Shown here in pieces: positions 34,626-44,539 of a stretch of 64,000 bases of DNA. The notes under the pieces are model-generated. The model was not told the DNA's origin. It did no database searches and was given only the letters and a program-made list of their open reading frames with translations. Position numbers and translations under genes: made by a program. Position 1 is the first letter of the stretch; each line of letters starts with the position of its first letter. This stretch comes from Allopontixanthobacter sediminis (GTDB taxonomy: Bacteria; Pseudomonadota; Alphaproteobacteria; Sphingomonadales; Sphingomonadaceae), in the NCBI RefSeq assembly GCF_009828115.1, contig NZ_WTYL01000001.1, positions 248,001 to 312,000 on the forward strand, written 5' to 3'.

Positions 34626-34683
34626 ATTCCATTCTCGGTGCGGATTTTTTTGCGAACGCGTGTTCGCAGCGGAAATTTGGCGA

Positions 34684-34923
34684 TCAGGCCTCCGCAGCCA
34701 ATGCCTGCTTCTCGCGTTCCAGTTTCAGGCAATCGAGGATCTTGGCGCCTGCCAGAAACACCGCACCGGTGCAGGCGAGGAACAGCAGTTTGCCCCCAAA
34801 TCCGGGATACTCGACAAGATATTTGCTGCCGCGCTCGACCGCGCCGAGCGCCAAAGCATAGATTATCAGATACGCTTCCCAGTTGGTCTTGATAACAAAT
34901 AGTCGTTTGACCATCCCGAACAT
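34684..34923 (-). CDS. Small two-helix membrane protein
   Basis: 79 residues with two hydrophobic segments (about 14-30 and 43-63) separated by a basic/aromatic loop, and a charged C-terminus (LEREKQALAAEA). AAAGGG lies five bases before the ATG at 34923. No recognised family signature; small conserved membrane proteins of this sort are common in sphingomonads. It stands alone downstream of ssrA on the opposite strand. Confidence 0.7.
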   Translation of the reverse strand: MFGMVKRLFVIKTNWEAYLIIYALALGAVERGSKYLVEYPGFGGKLLFLACTGAVFLAGAKILDCLKLEREKQALAAEA

Positions 34924-35053
34924 GCGAACCCTTTCTTTAACCTCTCAAGTAGCAAGCATCATGCCACATCAGGGTAACTGCGCAAGGCGAAGGTTAACGC
35001 GGGGGCCCGTTGTAAGATAGTTCGACGCCTCGTTCGGCACCCGTGAAGATAAC

Positions 35054-36313
35054 CTACAGCAGCGCCGAAAGATCCAGCGCGTCGAGCAACGCGGCGCGGG
35101 CACCCGTTACCGATTTTGCCAGCGATTCCTGCCCCAGGTCGGTAGTCTCGATTTCTTCGGGCCAATGGGCCGCGATCACGGCGGTCATGCGGTCAGCCTT
35201 CGCATCGTCCAGCAGGAAACGCGGATCGACTGTTGCCGGGTCTGCCGCGACGCGCAGCCTCAGGCATGCGGGACCTCCGCCGTTCGCCATGCTCTGGCGC
35301 ACATCGACCGGGATCACCCGGCGGATAGGACCATTGCTTGCCAGCATTCCTTCCAGCCATGCCCTGACCGGCGCGCTTTCCCAGCTTTCCAGCGGAATGA
35401 CGAGCGCCATCTCACCGCCGCCTCCCTCGCCGGGCAGGGACAGCAGCTGCGCGTTGAACAGGTAGGTCTTGATCGTCTCGGCCAGGCTGACCGCATCGGC
35501 GGGCACTTCGACCACTTGAAGCGCCGGAAACTTAGCACGGATTGCGTCGTAAGCGCCCTGCTGGTCAGCGAAAGCCTGCGCGTGGGTGAACAGCACCCGT
35601 TCGTTGGCCACCGATACAACATCGTTGTGAAACGCGCCCGCCTCGATCGCTTCCGGATTCTGCTCGATGAAGATTGTCCGCTCGGGATCGAGCCGGTGCA
35701 GGCGGGCCACCGCGCGGCTCGCCTGTTCGTGCTGGCGCGCGGGGAATTTACCGCCCGGCCGGCCGTAGACGAACAATTCGACGCCGGGTGCGTCATGCCC
35801 CTCGCACAGCCGCCCGTGATTGGCCGCACCTTCGTCGCCGAAGCTTGGCGGGACGGGATCGTGGACCGTGAAATGCGCGGGGTCTGCGAAAGCAACCTCC
35901 AGCTGCGCCTTCATCTCGGGCCATTCCATCCCCCGATGCGGCATGGTGACGAGGTTGGCCGGAGTCAAGTGACAGCGTTTGTCCGCCGTATCCGCCGCCG
36001 GGCTGACGGTGGCGGCGTTGGCGGTCCACATCGAACTGGCGGACCATGCCGCGGCGGTCAGGCGCGGGTCGATGGTCGCGTCCGCCCCCAGCGCGGCGAG
36101 CCAATCGCTGTTGGGTCGGCGCAGCGGCACGAAGAAGCCCTGCGCCAGCCCAAGCGCCATGTTGGCGCGCATCTTGTCCAACCCCTGCAGCGCTGCGGCG
36201 CGGGGATAGGAGGTTTCGCCCGCGTGCTTGGTTGCCGCCAGATTTCCCAGGCTGAGGCCCGCGTAATTGTGCGAAGGACCGACTATGCCGTCGAAATTGA
36301 TTTCCCGGATCAC
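35054..36313 (-). CDS. astB: N-succinylarginine dihydrolase
   Basis: Second step of the arginine succinyltransferase (AST) pathway: N2-succinylarginine to N2-succinylornithine, ammonia and CO2. 419 residues. Signatures INFDGIVGPSHNYAGLS, NKxxxSxPR-like KHAGETSYPRAAALQGLDKM, HDPVPPSFGDEGAANHGR, with the catalytic Glu/His/Cys set of the guanidine-modifying fold (ACLRLRVA segment near Cys). The GTG at 36313 overlaps the astA stop (GTGA); the alternative GTG 36328 would overlap further. Third gene of the M20-astA-astB operon. Confidence 0.94.
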   Translation of the reverse strand: MIREINFDGIVGPSHNYAGLSLGNLAATKHAGETSYPRAAALQGLDKMRANMALGLAQGFFVPLRRPNSDWLAALGADATIDPRLTAAAWSASSMWTANAATVSPAADTADKRCHLTPANLVTMPHRGMEWPEMKAQLEVAFADPAHFTVHDPVPPSFGDEGAANHGRLCEGHDAPGVELFVYGRPGGKFPARQHEQASRAVARLHRLDPERTIFIEQNPEAIEAGAFHNDVVSVANERVLFTHAQAFADQQGAYDAIRAKFPALQVVEVPADAVSLAETIKTYLFNAQLLSLPGEGGGGEMALVIPLESWESAPVRAWLEGMLASNGPIRRVIPVDVRQSMANGGGPACLRLRVAADPATVDPRFLLDDAKADRMTAVIAAHWPEEIETTDLGQESLAKSVTGARAALLDALDLSALL

Positions 36314-37326
36314 CGCTCCACGCTCCACACCGTGTCGCCGGGGGTCACGTCCAGCACATCGGCTGCCCGGGAATCGATCGATACGGCGCCGTCTTCTGAG
36401 AATTGGCGCGCGCCGTAACAGGCACGGAAATCGGCGAGAGTGCCGGTGGCAACCAAGGCCCGCTCACCCTTTTCAAGACCGATCGCGGCCACATTCGCCG
36501 GCTTCGCTTCCTTGATGCTTTTGACCCGGTCGGTGCGTGCGATCATGGTCGGGCCGCCGTCGAAAATATCGACGTAGCCTTCCGCGGCAAAGCCTTCGTT
36601 CTCCAGCATCCGCATGGCTGCGCGGCCGGTGGGATGGGGCAGGCCGATCACGCTGCGCGCGCTGTCTTGCAGCATGGCGATATACACCGGATGCTTTGGC
36701 ATCAGGTCGGCGATGAACTGGTTGCCGTTGATCGCGTTGAAATAATCCGCTTCCTGGAAACTCATCCCGAAAAACCGGCCCGCGACACCGTCCCAGAACG
36801 GCGATCCGCCGCGGTCGTCGATAATGCCCCGCAGTTCGGCGATCACCCGGTCCGCGAACCGCGCGCGGTGCATGGCGATGAACAGGTAGCGGCTGCGCGC
36901 CAGCAGCAGGCCCAGCCCGCCCGCACGTTCGCCCGGATGGAGGAACAGTCCGCCAACTTCGGAAGAACCCTCCAGATCGGTGGTCAGGCTGAGCATTTCG
37001 GCGCGGACGGTCCGGTCCAGTTCCTGCGAATGCTGCGTCAGGGTGGTCATCCGGTAGGAATAGAACGGCCATTGCTGGCCGACCTGGGTGAATATCTGAC
37101 AGGTGCCGCGCACATCGCCGGTCGCGGAGTTTTCCAAGACCAGCACGAATTGCTCGTCTTCCAGCGTATCGCCCTCCCGCGCGAATGCGGCGGCAGCGCG
37201 TTCCAGCTTGACGCCGAGCGCGGCGCGATCGGGCGGCAGATTGGTAAACCCGCCGCCGGTCAGCTTGGCCATTTCATACAGCGCCTCAAGATCCTCGAGG
37301 CGCGCGGCGCGCATGCGGAAGGTCAC
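36310..37326 (-). CDS. astA: Arginine N-succinyltransferase
   Basis: First step of arginine degradation by the AST route: succinyl-CoA plus arginine to N2-succinylarginine. 338 residues. The family opening FRMRAARLEDLEALYEMAKLTGGGFTNLP is followed by GGLFLHPGERAGGLGLLLARSR (acyl-CoA binding) and FWDGVAGRFFGMSFQEADYF, IYIAMLQDSAR-like segments and EGYVDIFDGGP. GTG at 37326 overlaps the M20 gene stop (GTGA); the internal ATG 37314 is less likely. Alphaproteobacteria often carry a single-subunit AstA as here. Confidence 0.95.
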   Translation of the reverse strand: MTFRMRAARLEDLEALYEMAKLTGGGFTNLPPDRAALGVKLERAAAAFAREGDTLEDEQFVLVLENSATGDVRGTCQIFTQVGQQWPFYSYRMTTLTQHSQELDRTVRAEMLSLTTDLEGSSEVGGLFLHPGERAGGLGLLLARSRYLFIAMHRARFADRVIAELRGIIDDRGGSPFWDGVAGRFFGMSFQEADYFNAINGNQFIADLMPKHPVYIAMLQDSARSVIGLPHPTGRAAMRMLENEGFAAEGYVDIFDGGPTMIARTDRVKSIKEAKPANVAAIGLEKGERALVATGTLADFRACYGARQFSEDGAVSIDSRAADVLDVTPGDTVWSVER

Positions 37327-38534
37327 AGTTCGTCTCCCGAAGCGAGGCGCGACAGCACCAGCGCAGACAAGGCCGCGCGTTCTTTCAGCGACGGCACGAT
37401 CATGAATTCCTGGGGGCTGTGGATAGCGCCGCCGCGCACTCCCATCGTGTCGACCACCGGCACCCCGCAGGCGGCGATGTTGTTGCCGTCGCACACGCCG
37501 CCGGTGGATTGCCAGCCGATGTCCTGACCCAGCACCGCGCCGCAGTTCCGCACCAGATCGAACAGTTTCTGAGCCTGCCGGTCCACCGGCTTGGGCGGCC
37601 GGGTAACGCCGCCGTGAAGGTCGACGGAAACTTCGTGCGACTGGCGGATATCGCCCATCAGCGCCTGCAGACCGGCTTCGAACCGGTCGCCTGCCGAAGG
37701 TTCCTTGGGCCGGATGTTGAAGCGCAGTACAGCGTTATCCGGCACCACGTTATTGGCCGCGCCGCCTTCGATCTTTGCCGGGTTGACCGGACAATCCGGC
37801 GTTTCCAGCCCTTTGAGGCCAACGGTCAGCGCCGCCGCGGCGACAACCGCGTTGCGGCCGTCCTGCGGGTTGCGTCCCGCATGCGCCGACTTTCCCTTGA
37901 CGATCAGCGAATAATTGCCGGTGCCGCCGCGTGCATGGGCCAGCGTACCGTCGGGCAGGGCGCTGGGTTCATAGGTCAGCGCGGCGTACTTGCCGCGTGC
38001 CAGTTCCTCGATCAGCGCTGAGGAGGACAGCGAGCCGGTTTCCTCGTCCGAATTGATCAGCACGTCGTAACCGATTTTTTCAGCGGTTCCGCTGGTTTCC
38101 AGAGCCAGCAAGGCGTGGAGCATGACTGCGATGCCGCCTTTCATGTCCGCAAGACCGGGACCGTTCAGCGTCACCTCGTCGAGCCATTCCTGGGCCTGGA
38201 ACGGGTGGTCTGCGGGAAAGACGGTGTCCATATGGCCGGTAAACAGCAGCCGCCGCGCTGCGCCCGGGCGCACCCGCAGCACAAGATGCTGGCCGTGGGG
38301 CTTCTCGAACTCAGCGCCGCCCGCATCGATCCCGGTTACCGGAGCGGGATCGATCAATTGCACATCGCCGGGCAGCGCCGAAAAGGCCTCAGCGAGCAGG
38401 TTGGCCTGCGTTGCAAGGCCGGGCAGGTTCGCGGTGCCGGTGTTGACCGCGCTCCACGCCTGCGCCTGCGCGAGCATGGCAGCCTGATCGATTTGTTCGA
38501 TCAATTCGGTTCCGTTCGGGTCCAGTCGTGTCAT
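37323..38534 (-). CDS. M20-family metallopeptidase/desuccinylase-like hydrolase
   Basis: 403 residues of the ArgE/DapE/CPG2 superfamily. Metal ligands are complete: His in FTGHMDTV, bridging Asp in GLADMKGG, catalytic Glu pair in NSDEETG, Glu in LTYEPSAL and the final His in GGAIHSPQEF, with the dimerisation domain between them. Cytosolic. It heads the operon astA-astB (GTGA overlap with astA). Members remove acyl or glutamyl groups, so an N-succinyl amino acid substrate is chemically sensible; not proven. ATG at 38534; TTG at 38540 is possible. Confidence 0.88.
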   Translation of the reverse strand: MTRLDPNGTELIEQIDQAAMLAQAQAWSAVNTGTANLPGLATQANLLAEAFSALPGDVQLIDPAPVTGIDAGGAEFEKPHGQHLVLRVRPGAARRLLFTGHMDTVFPADHPFQAQEWLDEVTLNGPGLADMKGGIAVMLHALLALETSGTAEKIGYDVLINSDEETGSLSSSALIEELARGKYAALTYEPSALPDGTLAHARGGTGNYSLIVKGKSAHAGRNPQDGRNAVVAAAALTVGLKGLETPDCPVNPAKIEGGAANNVVPDNAVLRFNIRPKEPSAGDRFEAGLQALMGDIRQSHEVSVDLHGGVTRPPKPVDRQAQKLFDLVRNCGAVLGQDIGWQSTGGVCDGNNIAACGVPVVDTMGVRGGAIHSPQEFMIVPSLKERAALSALVLSRLASGDEL

Positions 38535-38724
38535 CTGCAACGATCCCTAGCCTCGGCCACGCGCCGGGCCAACCCCGGCGGCGGAATATTGCCCCGTGGA
38601 CATCCGCCTGCACCGTTGCAATCGGTCGGCCTGCAGGCCATAGGACGGCTTCCTCCCCGGGAAACAAAGCAGATTTTGACATACCGCGCGGCCCATCGGT
38701 TGCGTGAACGATACGGGTGGATTT

Positions 38725-40824
38725 ATGAGCAGTTTCGAAACGCGCGCCGGTCTTAAGGTTGACGGTGCCCTATGCGGCTTCGTCGAGCAGGAGGTGCTTG
38801 CGCCGCTGGGCCGGAAGCCCGCTGAGTTCTGGCAGGGCTTTGCCGATTTGCTGGACAAGTTCGCCCCCCGCAATCGGCAGTTGCTGGCGAGGCGTGACGA
38901 GTTGCAGGCGAAGATCGACGCATGGCACATCGAACGGCGCGGCCAGCCGCATGACGCAGACGCGTACCGCGCGTTCCTGCATGAAATCGGCTATCTGGTC
39001 GCCGCTCCTGCGGATTTCACCATTGCGACCGAGAATGTCGATCCCGAGATTGCGACGATGGCCGGCCCGCAACTGGTGGTGCCGGTGCTGAACGCGCGCT
39101 TCCTGCTGAACGCCGCCAACGCGCGCTGGGGTAGCCTGTATGACGCGTTTTACGGCACCGACGCGCTGGAGAACGCTCCCGAGGCCAAGGTCGCCGGTTA
39201 CGATCCGGATCGCGGTGCGGCGGTGATCGCTGCAGGGCGGGCATTCCTCGATCTGGCGCTACCTCTCGTGGACCAGAGCTGGAGCGATATCACCGGCGAT
39301 CATGACGGGAAATTGCAGGACCAGGGCCAGTATGCCGGCAAGACGGAACGGGGTTTGCTGTTCCGGAACAATGGCCTGCACGTCGAAGTGGTGTTCGATT
39401 CCACCAGCGCCATCGGCAAGACCGATCCGGCGGGAATTTCCGACATTATCCTCGAATCGGCGCTCACCACGATCTGCGACCTAGAAGATTCGGTCGCCGC
39501 GGTGGACGCGGAGGATAAATTGCTCGCCTACCGCAACTGGCTCGGCGTCAATCGCGGCGATCTGGAAGAAAGCTTCGAGAAGGGCGGCAAGACGCTGACC
39601 CGCAAACTTGCGGACGACAAGAACTTCACGGATGATGACGGCAACGTCCGCACGCTGCCCGGTCGCAGCCTGCTGTTCGTGCGTAATGTCGGCCATTTGA
39701 TGACCAATCCTGCGATCCGCTTGCCCGATGGCAACGAGATACCCGAAGGCATCATGGACGCGGTGATCACCAGCGCGATCGGCGCGCAGGATGTGAAGGG
39801 GCTGGGGCTCTATTCGAACAGCCGCAAGGGTTCGATCTACATCGTCAAACCCAAGATGCACGGCCCGGAAGAATGCGCCTTTTCCAACGACTTGTTCGAC
39901 GCTGTTGAGGATTTGCTCCAACTGCCGCGCAACACGGTCAAGGTCGGCGTGATGGACGAGGAGCGCCGCACCAGCGCCAATCTCGGCGCGTGTATCCATG
40001 CCGTGCGGGACCGGATCGTGTTCATCAACACCGGCTTCCTCGACCGGACCGGGGACGAGATACACACCTCGATGCAGGCCGGCCCGATGATCCGCAAGGG
40101 GGCGATGAAGTCCAGCACCTGGTTGACCGCTTACGAGGCCCGCAATGTCGGGATCGGCCTGCGCCACGGGCTTTCGGGCAAGGCACAGATCGGCAAGGGC
40201 ATGTGGGCGGCGCCCGACCTGATGGGCCAGATGATGAAGGAGAAGATCGGGCACCTGAACGCCGGGGCGAACACCGCCTGGGTTCCCTCTCCCACCGCTG
40301 CGACGTTGCACGCGCTGCATTACCACCAGAAGGACGTGTTCGAGGTGCAGAAGGGGCTGGGCGTTGTCCCGGGTCTCGAACTGCTGCTGACCATCCCGTT
40401 GGCGGAGGGCACCAACTGGAGCGAGGCGGAAGTGCGCGAGGAACTGGATAACAACGCGCAAGGATTGCTCGGATATGTCGTGCGCTGGATCGATGCGGGG
40501 GTTGGTTGCTCCAAGGTGCCGGACATCCACGATGTCGGCCTGATGGAAGACCGCGCGACCCTGCGTATTTCCTCCCAGCACATGGCGAACTGGCTGCTCC
40601 ACGGTGTGTGCACCGAGGAACAAGTGATGGATTCGCTGAAACGTATGGCGGAAAAGGTCGATGCGCAGAACGCTGGTGATCCGTCCTACGAACCGATGGC
40701 GGGCGATTGGGACGGGATCGCGTTCAAGGCCGCGTGCGACCTGTTGTTCAAGGGTGTGGACCAGCCGAGCGGCTATACCGAGCCGCTGCTCCACCAATGG
40801 CGCCGGGTGAAGAAGGCCGGCTGA
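38725..40824 (+). CDS. glcB: Malate synthase G
   Basis: Condenses glyoxylate with acetyl-CoA to malate. 699 residues, the G-isoform length. Signatures: [41 protein letters not shown] (catalytic/Mg Glu and Asp), [27 protein letters not shown], and [16 protein letters not shown]. Start at 38725: GGGTGGA lies five bases upstream; the open frame reaches 38704. No isocitrate lyase or glycolate oxidase gene is adjacent, so it probably handles glyoxylate made elsewhere. Divergent from the M20-ast operon. Confidence 0.96.
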   Translation: MSSFETRAGLKVDGALCGFVEQEVLAPLGRKPAEFWQGFADLLDKFAPRNRQLLARRDELQAKIDAWHIERRGQPHDADAYRAFLHEIGYLVAAPADFTIATENVDPEIATMAGPQLVVPVLNARFLLNAANARWGSLYDAFYGTDALENAPEAKVAGYDPDRGAAVIAAGRAFLDLALPLVDQSWSDITGDHDGKLQDQGQYAGKTERGLLFRNNGLHVEVVFDSTSAIGKTDPAGISDIILESALTTICDLEDSVAAVDAEDKLLAYRNWLGVNRGDLEESFEKGGKTLTRKLADDKNFTDDDGNVRTLPGRSLLFVRNVGHLMTNPAIRLPDGNEIPEGIMDAVITSAIGAQDVKGLGLYSNSRKGSIYIVKPKMHGPEECAFSNDLFDAVEDLLQLPRNTVKVGVMDEERRTSANLGACIHAVRDRIVFINTGFLDRTGDEIHTSMQAGPMIRKGAMKSSTWLTAYEARNVGIGLRHGLSGKAQIGKGMWAAPDLMGQMMKEKIGHLNAGANTAWVPSPTAATLHALHYHQKDVFEVQKGLGVVPGLELLLTIPLAEGTNWSEAEVREELDNNAQGLLGYVVRWIDAGVGCSKVPDIHDVGLMEDRATLRISSQHMANWLLHGVCTEEQVMDSLKRMAEKVDAQNAGDPSYEPMAGDWDGIAFKAACDLLFKGVDQPSGYTEPLLHQWRRVKKAG

Positions 40825-40858
40825 GCCACCTTCAACACCCGGGCCTGGTCAGGTTATT

Positions 40859-41026
40859 CTAGCGGGCACCCTTGCTGGCGCGGCGCGTATCGCCTTCGCT
40901 ACCGCGCTGGGTATCGGTACCCTTGGGGAAATTACCGCTACGCTGGACCGAGCCTTCTTCCATCCCGGTCTGATGTGCGGGATTCTTGTCGGTCTTGTTC
41001 TTTGGTTGGTTGCCGTCCTTGGCCAT
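40859..41026 (-). CDS. Small hydrophilic protein (55 residues)
   Basis: A short gene with a good AAGGAGA nine bases before the ATG at 41026 and a TAG stop at 40859. The product begins MAKDGNQPKNKTDKNPA and ends RRASKGAR: rich in Lys, Asn, Gly, Thr and Arg with no hydrophobic stretch, so it is probably disordered and cytosolic, possibly RNA-binding or stress-related. It is downstream of rsmA on the same strand, with a 60 bp gap. Not homologous to anything I can name. Confidence 0.68.
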   Translation of the reverse strand: MAKDGNQPKNKTDKNPAHQTGMEEGSVQRSGNFPKGTDTQRGSEGDTRRASKGAR

Positions 41027-41087
41027 AATCGTTCTCCTTGCCGGTAGAACGTGCGGCGGCTGAATTCTTTCCGAGAATCTATCCGGA

Positions 41088-41915
41088 TCAGCTCAGCCGC
41101 CGCGCCACTGCGACAAACTCTTCGACTGACAGTGTCTCGGCCCGGCGGGTCGATTCGATACCCAGCGTATCGAGCGCCTCCAGCGCGCCGGGAATACTTT
41201 TGAGGCTTTGCCGGAGCATCTTGCGCCGCTGGCCGAACGCGGCGGCGGTGACCGTTTCCAGGGTCCTGGCGGAAACCCCCTCCGGCATGGCGGCGGGGGT
41301 GATGTGGACGATTGCGCTCATCACCTTGGGCGGCGGGGTGAAGGCGCTGCGATGAACCTTCAGCGCCAGTCTGGCCGAACTCCGCCACTGCGCCAGCACC
41401 GCGAGCCGCCCGAAGGCCGAACCGCCGGGCGCAGCGACGATGCGCTGGGCGACTTCCTGCTGGAACATCAGCGTCAGGCTGGTCCACAGCGGCGGCCAGC
41501 TCTCTCCGCCGAGCCACCGGACGAACAGCGCGGTCCCGATATTGTAGGGCAGATTGCTGAGCACCGCGAAGGGTTCGTCGCCCATCAATTCTGCATGGTC
41601 CATCTTCAGTGCGTCGCCTTGGATCACGCGCAGCTGGCCGGGGAAGGCTTCGTCCAATTCGGCCAGAGCGGGCAGGCAGCGGCTGTCCATCTCGATCGCG
41701 GTCACGCGCGCTCCGGCGCGGAGCAATGCGCGGGTCAGGCCGCCGGGGCCGGGGCCAACCTCGAGCACGGCCTTGCCCGCCAGATCGCCCGGGATGGCGG
41801 CGATGCGAGCGAGCAATTGTTCATCGAACAGGAAATTCTGCCCCAGCGCCTTTGATGCGCTGAGGCCGTGACGGGCGATGACTTCGCGCAAGGGGGGCAG
41901 GGAGGGGCTATTCAC
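41088..41915 (-). CDS. rsmA: 16S rRNA (adenine1518/1519-N6)-dimethyltransferase
   Basis: KsgA-type late 30S maturation enzyme, 275 residues. Motif [16 protein letters not shown], the catalytic [10 protein letters not shown] (NLPY), and the opening [20 protein letters not shown] are all conserved, with the C-terminal helical domain ending [15 protein letters not shown] start at 41915; the ATG at 41919 is out of frame. It follows pdxA with 66 bp between; lptD-surA-pdxA-rsmA is a known proteobacterial order. Confidence 0.96.
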   Translation of the reverse strand: MNSPSLPPLREVIARHGLSASKALGQNFLFDEQLLARIAAIPGDLAGKAVLEVGPGPGGLTRALLRAGARVTAIEMDSRCLPALAELDEAFPGQLRVIQGDALKMDHAELMGDEPFAVLSNLPYNIGTALFVRWLGGESWPPLWTSLTLMFQQEVAQRIVAAPGGSAFGRLAVLAQWRSSARLALKVHRSAFTPPPKVMSAIVHITPAAMPEGVSARTLETVTAAAFGQRRKMLRQSLKSIPGALEALDTLGIESTRRAETLSVEEFVAVARRLS

Positions 41916-41981
41916 CCATGCCCCTTACCCGTTCGCGGTGAGCGAAGTCGAGCCACTTGGCGGCAATGGAGCCGGATGGCG

Positions 41982-42995
41982 TTATCGGTGCGCTGGCATA
42001 CGCCGAGCGGCCATCTCCCCGGCCATGCGGATCGCGGCGATCATTGCGCCGGGATCGGCCACGCCCTTGCCCGCGATGTCGAAGGCGGTGCCATGATCAG
42101 GACTGGTGCGGATCATCGGAAGGCCCAGCGTGACATTCACCCCGGAATCGAAATCGAGCGTCTTGAGCGGGATCAGCGCCTGGTCGTGATACATGCACAG
42201 CGCCGCATCGTAGGTCGGTCGTGCACGGGCGGTGAACAGCGCATCGGCGGGATGGGGACCGGTCACTTCCAGACCTTCGGCACGCAGCGACGCGATGGCC
42301 GGCGCGATGATCCGCGCTTCTTCGTCCCCGAACTTGCCATCCTCGCCCGCATGGGGATTCAATCCGGCTACGGCGAGGCGGGGGCGGTCGATACCGAAAT
42401 CGCGCTGCAGTGCCGCCGCCGTAATCCGCGCGCGGCGGCAGATCAGCTCCGCCGTGAGCCGGCCGGGCACGTCGGCCAGCGCGCAATGCACTGTGAGCGG
42501 CACAGTGCGCAGCTGCGGCCCGGCGAGCATCATCACCGCGTCTTCCGCCTCCACATCGCAGGCGGCGGCGAGAAATTCGGTCTGGCCGGGAAAGTCGAAG
42601 CCCACCTCGGCCAGAAGCGATTTGGCTATCGGCCCGGTCACGAGCCCCGATGCGGCATCGGACAGAGCCATGCGGGTAGCTAGCGTAAGCGAGGACAGCG
42701 CCAGCGCGGCACCTTCGCGGGTCGGGTGTCCGGGGGTATAGGCGGGGCTGGCTGCGTCCGGCAGTTCAAGCACCGGCAGGGCATCGGCAAACGCCGCCGC
42801 CGCGCCGTCGGTCCCCGAAACACGCATGATCGGCAAGTCATGGCCGCCTGAGGCCGCCGCCGCGACGAGGATATCCGCGCCGCCAACCACGAAGAACGGC
42901 GGCAATCGCTCCGCCTGCCGCATTCTCCAGGCGGCGGCGATCAGTTCGGGACCAATCCCCGCCGGATCCCCGAGTGATACCGCGAGGGGCAACAC
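41982..42995 (-). CDS. pdxA: 4-hydroxythreonine-4-phosphate dehydrogenase
   Basis: Oxidises 4-phosphohydroxy-L-threonine in pyridoxal 5'-phosphate synthesis. 337 residues. The opening PLAVSLGDPAGIGPELIAAA, substrate segments SGLVTGPIAKSLL and FPGQTEFLA, and metal-binding His in VHCALADVP and ALCMYHDQALIP are all typical. There is no ATG in the expected place: GTG at 42995 gives the family N-terminus. The open frame extends to 43097 inside surA, but that part has no similarity. 28 bp downstream of surA. Confidence 0.94.
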   Translation of the reverse strand: MLPLAVSLGDPAGIGPELIAAAWRMRQAERLPPFFVVGGADILVAAAASGGHDLPIMRVSGTDGAAAAFADALPVLELPDAASPAYTPGHPTREGAALALSSLTLATRMALSDAASGLVTGPIAKSLLAEVGFDFPGQTEFLAAACDVEAEDAVMMLAGPQLRTVPLTVHCALADVPGRLTAELICRRARITAAALQRDFGIDRPRLAVAGLNPHAGEDGKFGDEEARIIAPAIASLRAEGLEVTGPHPADALFTARARPTYDAALCMYHDQALIPLKTLDFDSGVNVTLGLPMIRTSPDHGTAFDIAGKGVADPGAMIAAIRMAGEMAARRMPAHR

Positions 42996-43023
42996 AGCAA
43001 GGGGGTCCGGCAGGATCGTAGCC

Positions 43024-44352
43024 TCAGTTATATTCGATATACGCGTCGTTGCGCAGGTCGCGCAGGTAGCGCTGGGCTCGCTTGGCGATCCGGTCACCTT
43101 CCATCTGGCCCATCATCTCTTCGAAATCGGGCGTACTGCCAGCCGCGGCATCATCCCGTCCGCACATCATCAGGACGCTCACCCCGTCTTCGATCGAACC
43201 GAACGGCGGCGTCGATTGCCCCACTTGCAGTTCCAGCAGGCTTGGCTGCAAGCGGTCGGGCAGATCGCGGACCTTGATCGCGTCGTTCGCTACTACGGTC
43301 GCGTTGACCGTCGCAGCGACGTTGTCGACATCCCCGCAGCCGCGCATGGACTGGACGACCTGGCCGAATTCATCGATCCGGCCGGCGGCCACCGCTTCGG
43401 TGACGCCCGGTTCGAAACTGATCGAAATCTGCTTCAGGCTGAGCACCGCATCGCGCGGATCGGCCATCAGGATCTGGCGTTTGTCGATCAAATACATGAT
43501 CTCGAAACCGCCGGGAATTTCGAACGGGCCGACCAATTGGCCAACCTGCATCCCGCGGGCCACGGTCTGCATTTCGGCAGGAAGCGTTTCGAGCCGGACA
43601 AATCCGAGATCGCCGCCGACCACTGCGGTCGAAGCGTCGGAAAACTGGCGGGCATAGGCCACGAAGCTGCCGCCCTGCTGGAGCTGCTGGACGATCCGGC
43701 GCGCATTTTCTAGCACGGCGTCACGCGTGGCGGGGGTTGCGGCGAGGAAGATTTCCCCGATCCGGAATTCCTCCGTACCGCGCGATTCTTCCATCCGCTC
43801 TAGCAATTCGCGGACTTCTTCTTCGGAGACATTCACGAACGGCGCAATCTGGCGGCGCTGCAGCCGCTCCCATGCCATTTCGCCCTCGATCTGGCGTTTC
43901 AGCGATGCGGCAGAAGAACCGATACTGGACAGATAGGCGTCCATCTTGGGGGTGTCGGACCCGAAATTCTGCGCCGCGACCTGCGCGTAACGCCGGTTGA
44001 TTTCCTCGCGCTCGACAACGATTTCCTGTGCCGCCGCTTCCTGGATCTTCAGGGTTTCGTCGATCAGGTTGCGCAGCACCTGCTCGCGCACGCGCTGCAA
44101 TTCCGCCTCGGGAATTTCCCCATCGGACGCGGCGACCAGCAAGGCCGTGCGCTGGTCCACGTCGGTGCCGGTGATGACCGCGCCGTTCACCAACGCAGTC
44201 GCGCGCCGCACGTTGGGATCGCTCTTGCCCAGCAGAGTGGCGTTTTCGGGAATGTTGAGCGTATTGGTTACCGTAGCGTCGGCCTGCGCCTGCGCGGCAA
44301 CAGGGGACACGACCAGACCGAAGCTGGCGATTCCGGCGAGAAACTTGGACAT
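43024..44352 (-). CDS. surA: Periplasmic chaperone/peptidyl-prolyl isomerase SurA-like
   Basis: 442 residues: signal peptide (VVSPVAAQAQA), SurA N-domain (ALVNGAVITGTDVDQRTALL), and parvulin PPIase domains with EFRIGEIFLAATPATRD, SVGGDLGFV-like ASTAVVGGDLGFVRLETLP and GPFEIPGGFEIMYL, then a second degenerate PPIase region. Folds and escorts outer-membrane proteins, including LptD, whose gene is directly upstream. Start: ATG 44352 or GTG 44367 five codons earlier; both give a workable signal peptide. Confidence 0.92.
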   Translation of the reverse strand: MSKFLAGIASFGLVVSPVAAQAQADATVTNTLNIPENATLLGKSDPNVRRATALVNGAVITGTDVDQRTALLVAASDGEIPEAELQRVREQVLRNLIDETLKIQEAAAQEIVVEREEINRRYAQVAAQNFGSDTPKMDAYLSSIGSSAASLKRQIEGEMAWERLQRRQIAPFVNVSEEEVRELLERMEESRGTEEFRIGEIFLAATPATRDAVLENARRIVQQLQQGGSFVAYARQFSDASTAVVGGDLGFVRLETLPAEMQTVARGMQVGQLVGPFEIPGGFEIMYLIDKRQILMADPRDAVLSLKQISISFEPGVTEAVAAGRIDEFGQVVQSMRGCGDVDNVAATVNATVVANDAIKVRDLPDRLQPSLLELQVGQSTPPFGSIEDGVSVLMMCGRDDAAAGSTPDFEEMMGQMEGDRIAKRAQRYLRDLRNDAYIEYN

Positions 44353-44539
44353 TGTATTCTGGCTCACACTGTAATTCCGATATGTGGCGCGGGGCTTCCC
44401 GCACGATGATCCGTGGCACGGGTTTTGCCGTGATCCGGCTTAACCGTAGCTGAGTGGCGGCTTGAATAGCGGGTTTGCCGCCCGCTGCCAATTGCCGCCT
44501 TGTGGCTAAGTCTGGCGCGCTCCTGACGGTCCGCAGAGC

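Noticed and set aside
34643-34667. T7 run and TGCGAAC/GTTCGCA hairpin as a terminator for ssrA
   Set aside because: The T-run precedes the stem on the plus strand, and on the minus strand the stem is followed by A, so neither strand has stem-then-T order.
42996-43097. N-terminal extension of PdxA into surA
   Set aside because: No similarity to PdxA, it overlaps surA coding sequence, and a GTG at 42995 gives the usual N-terminus.
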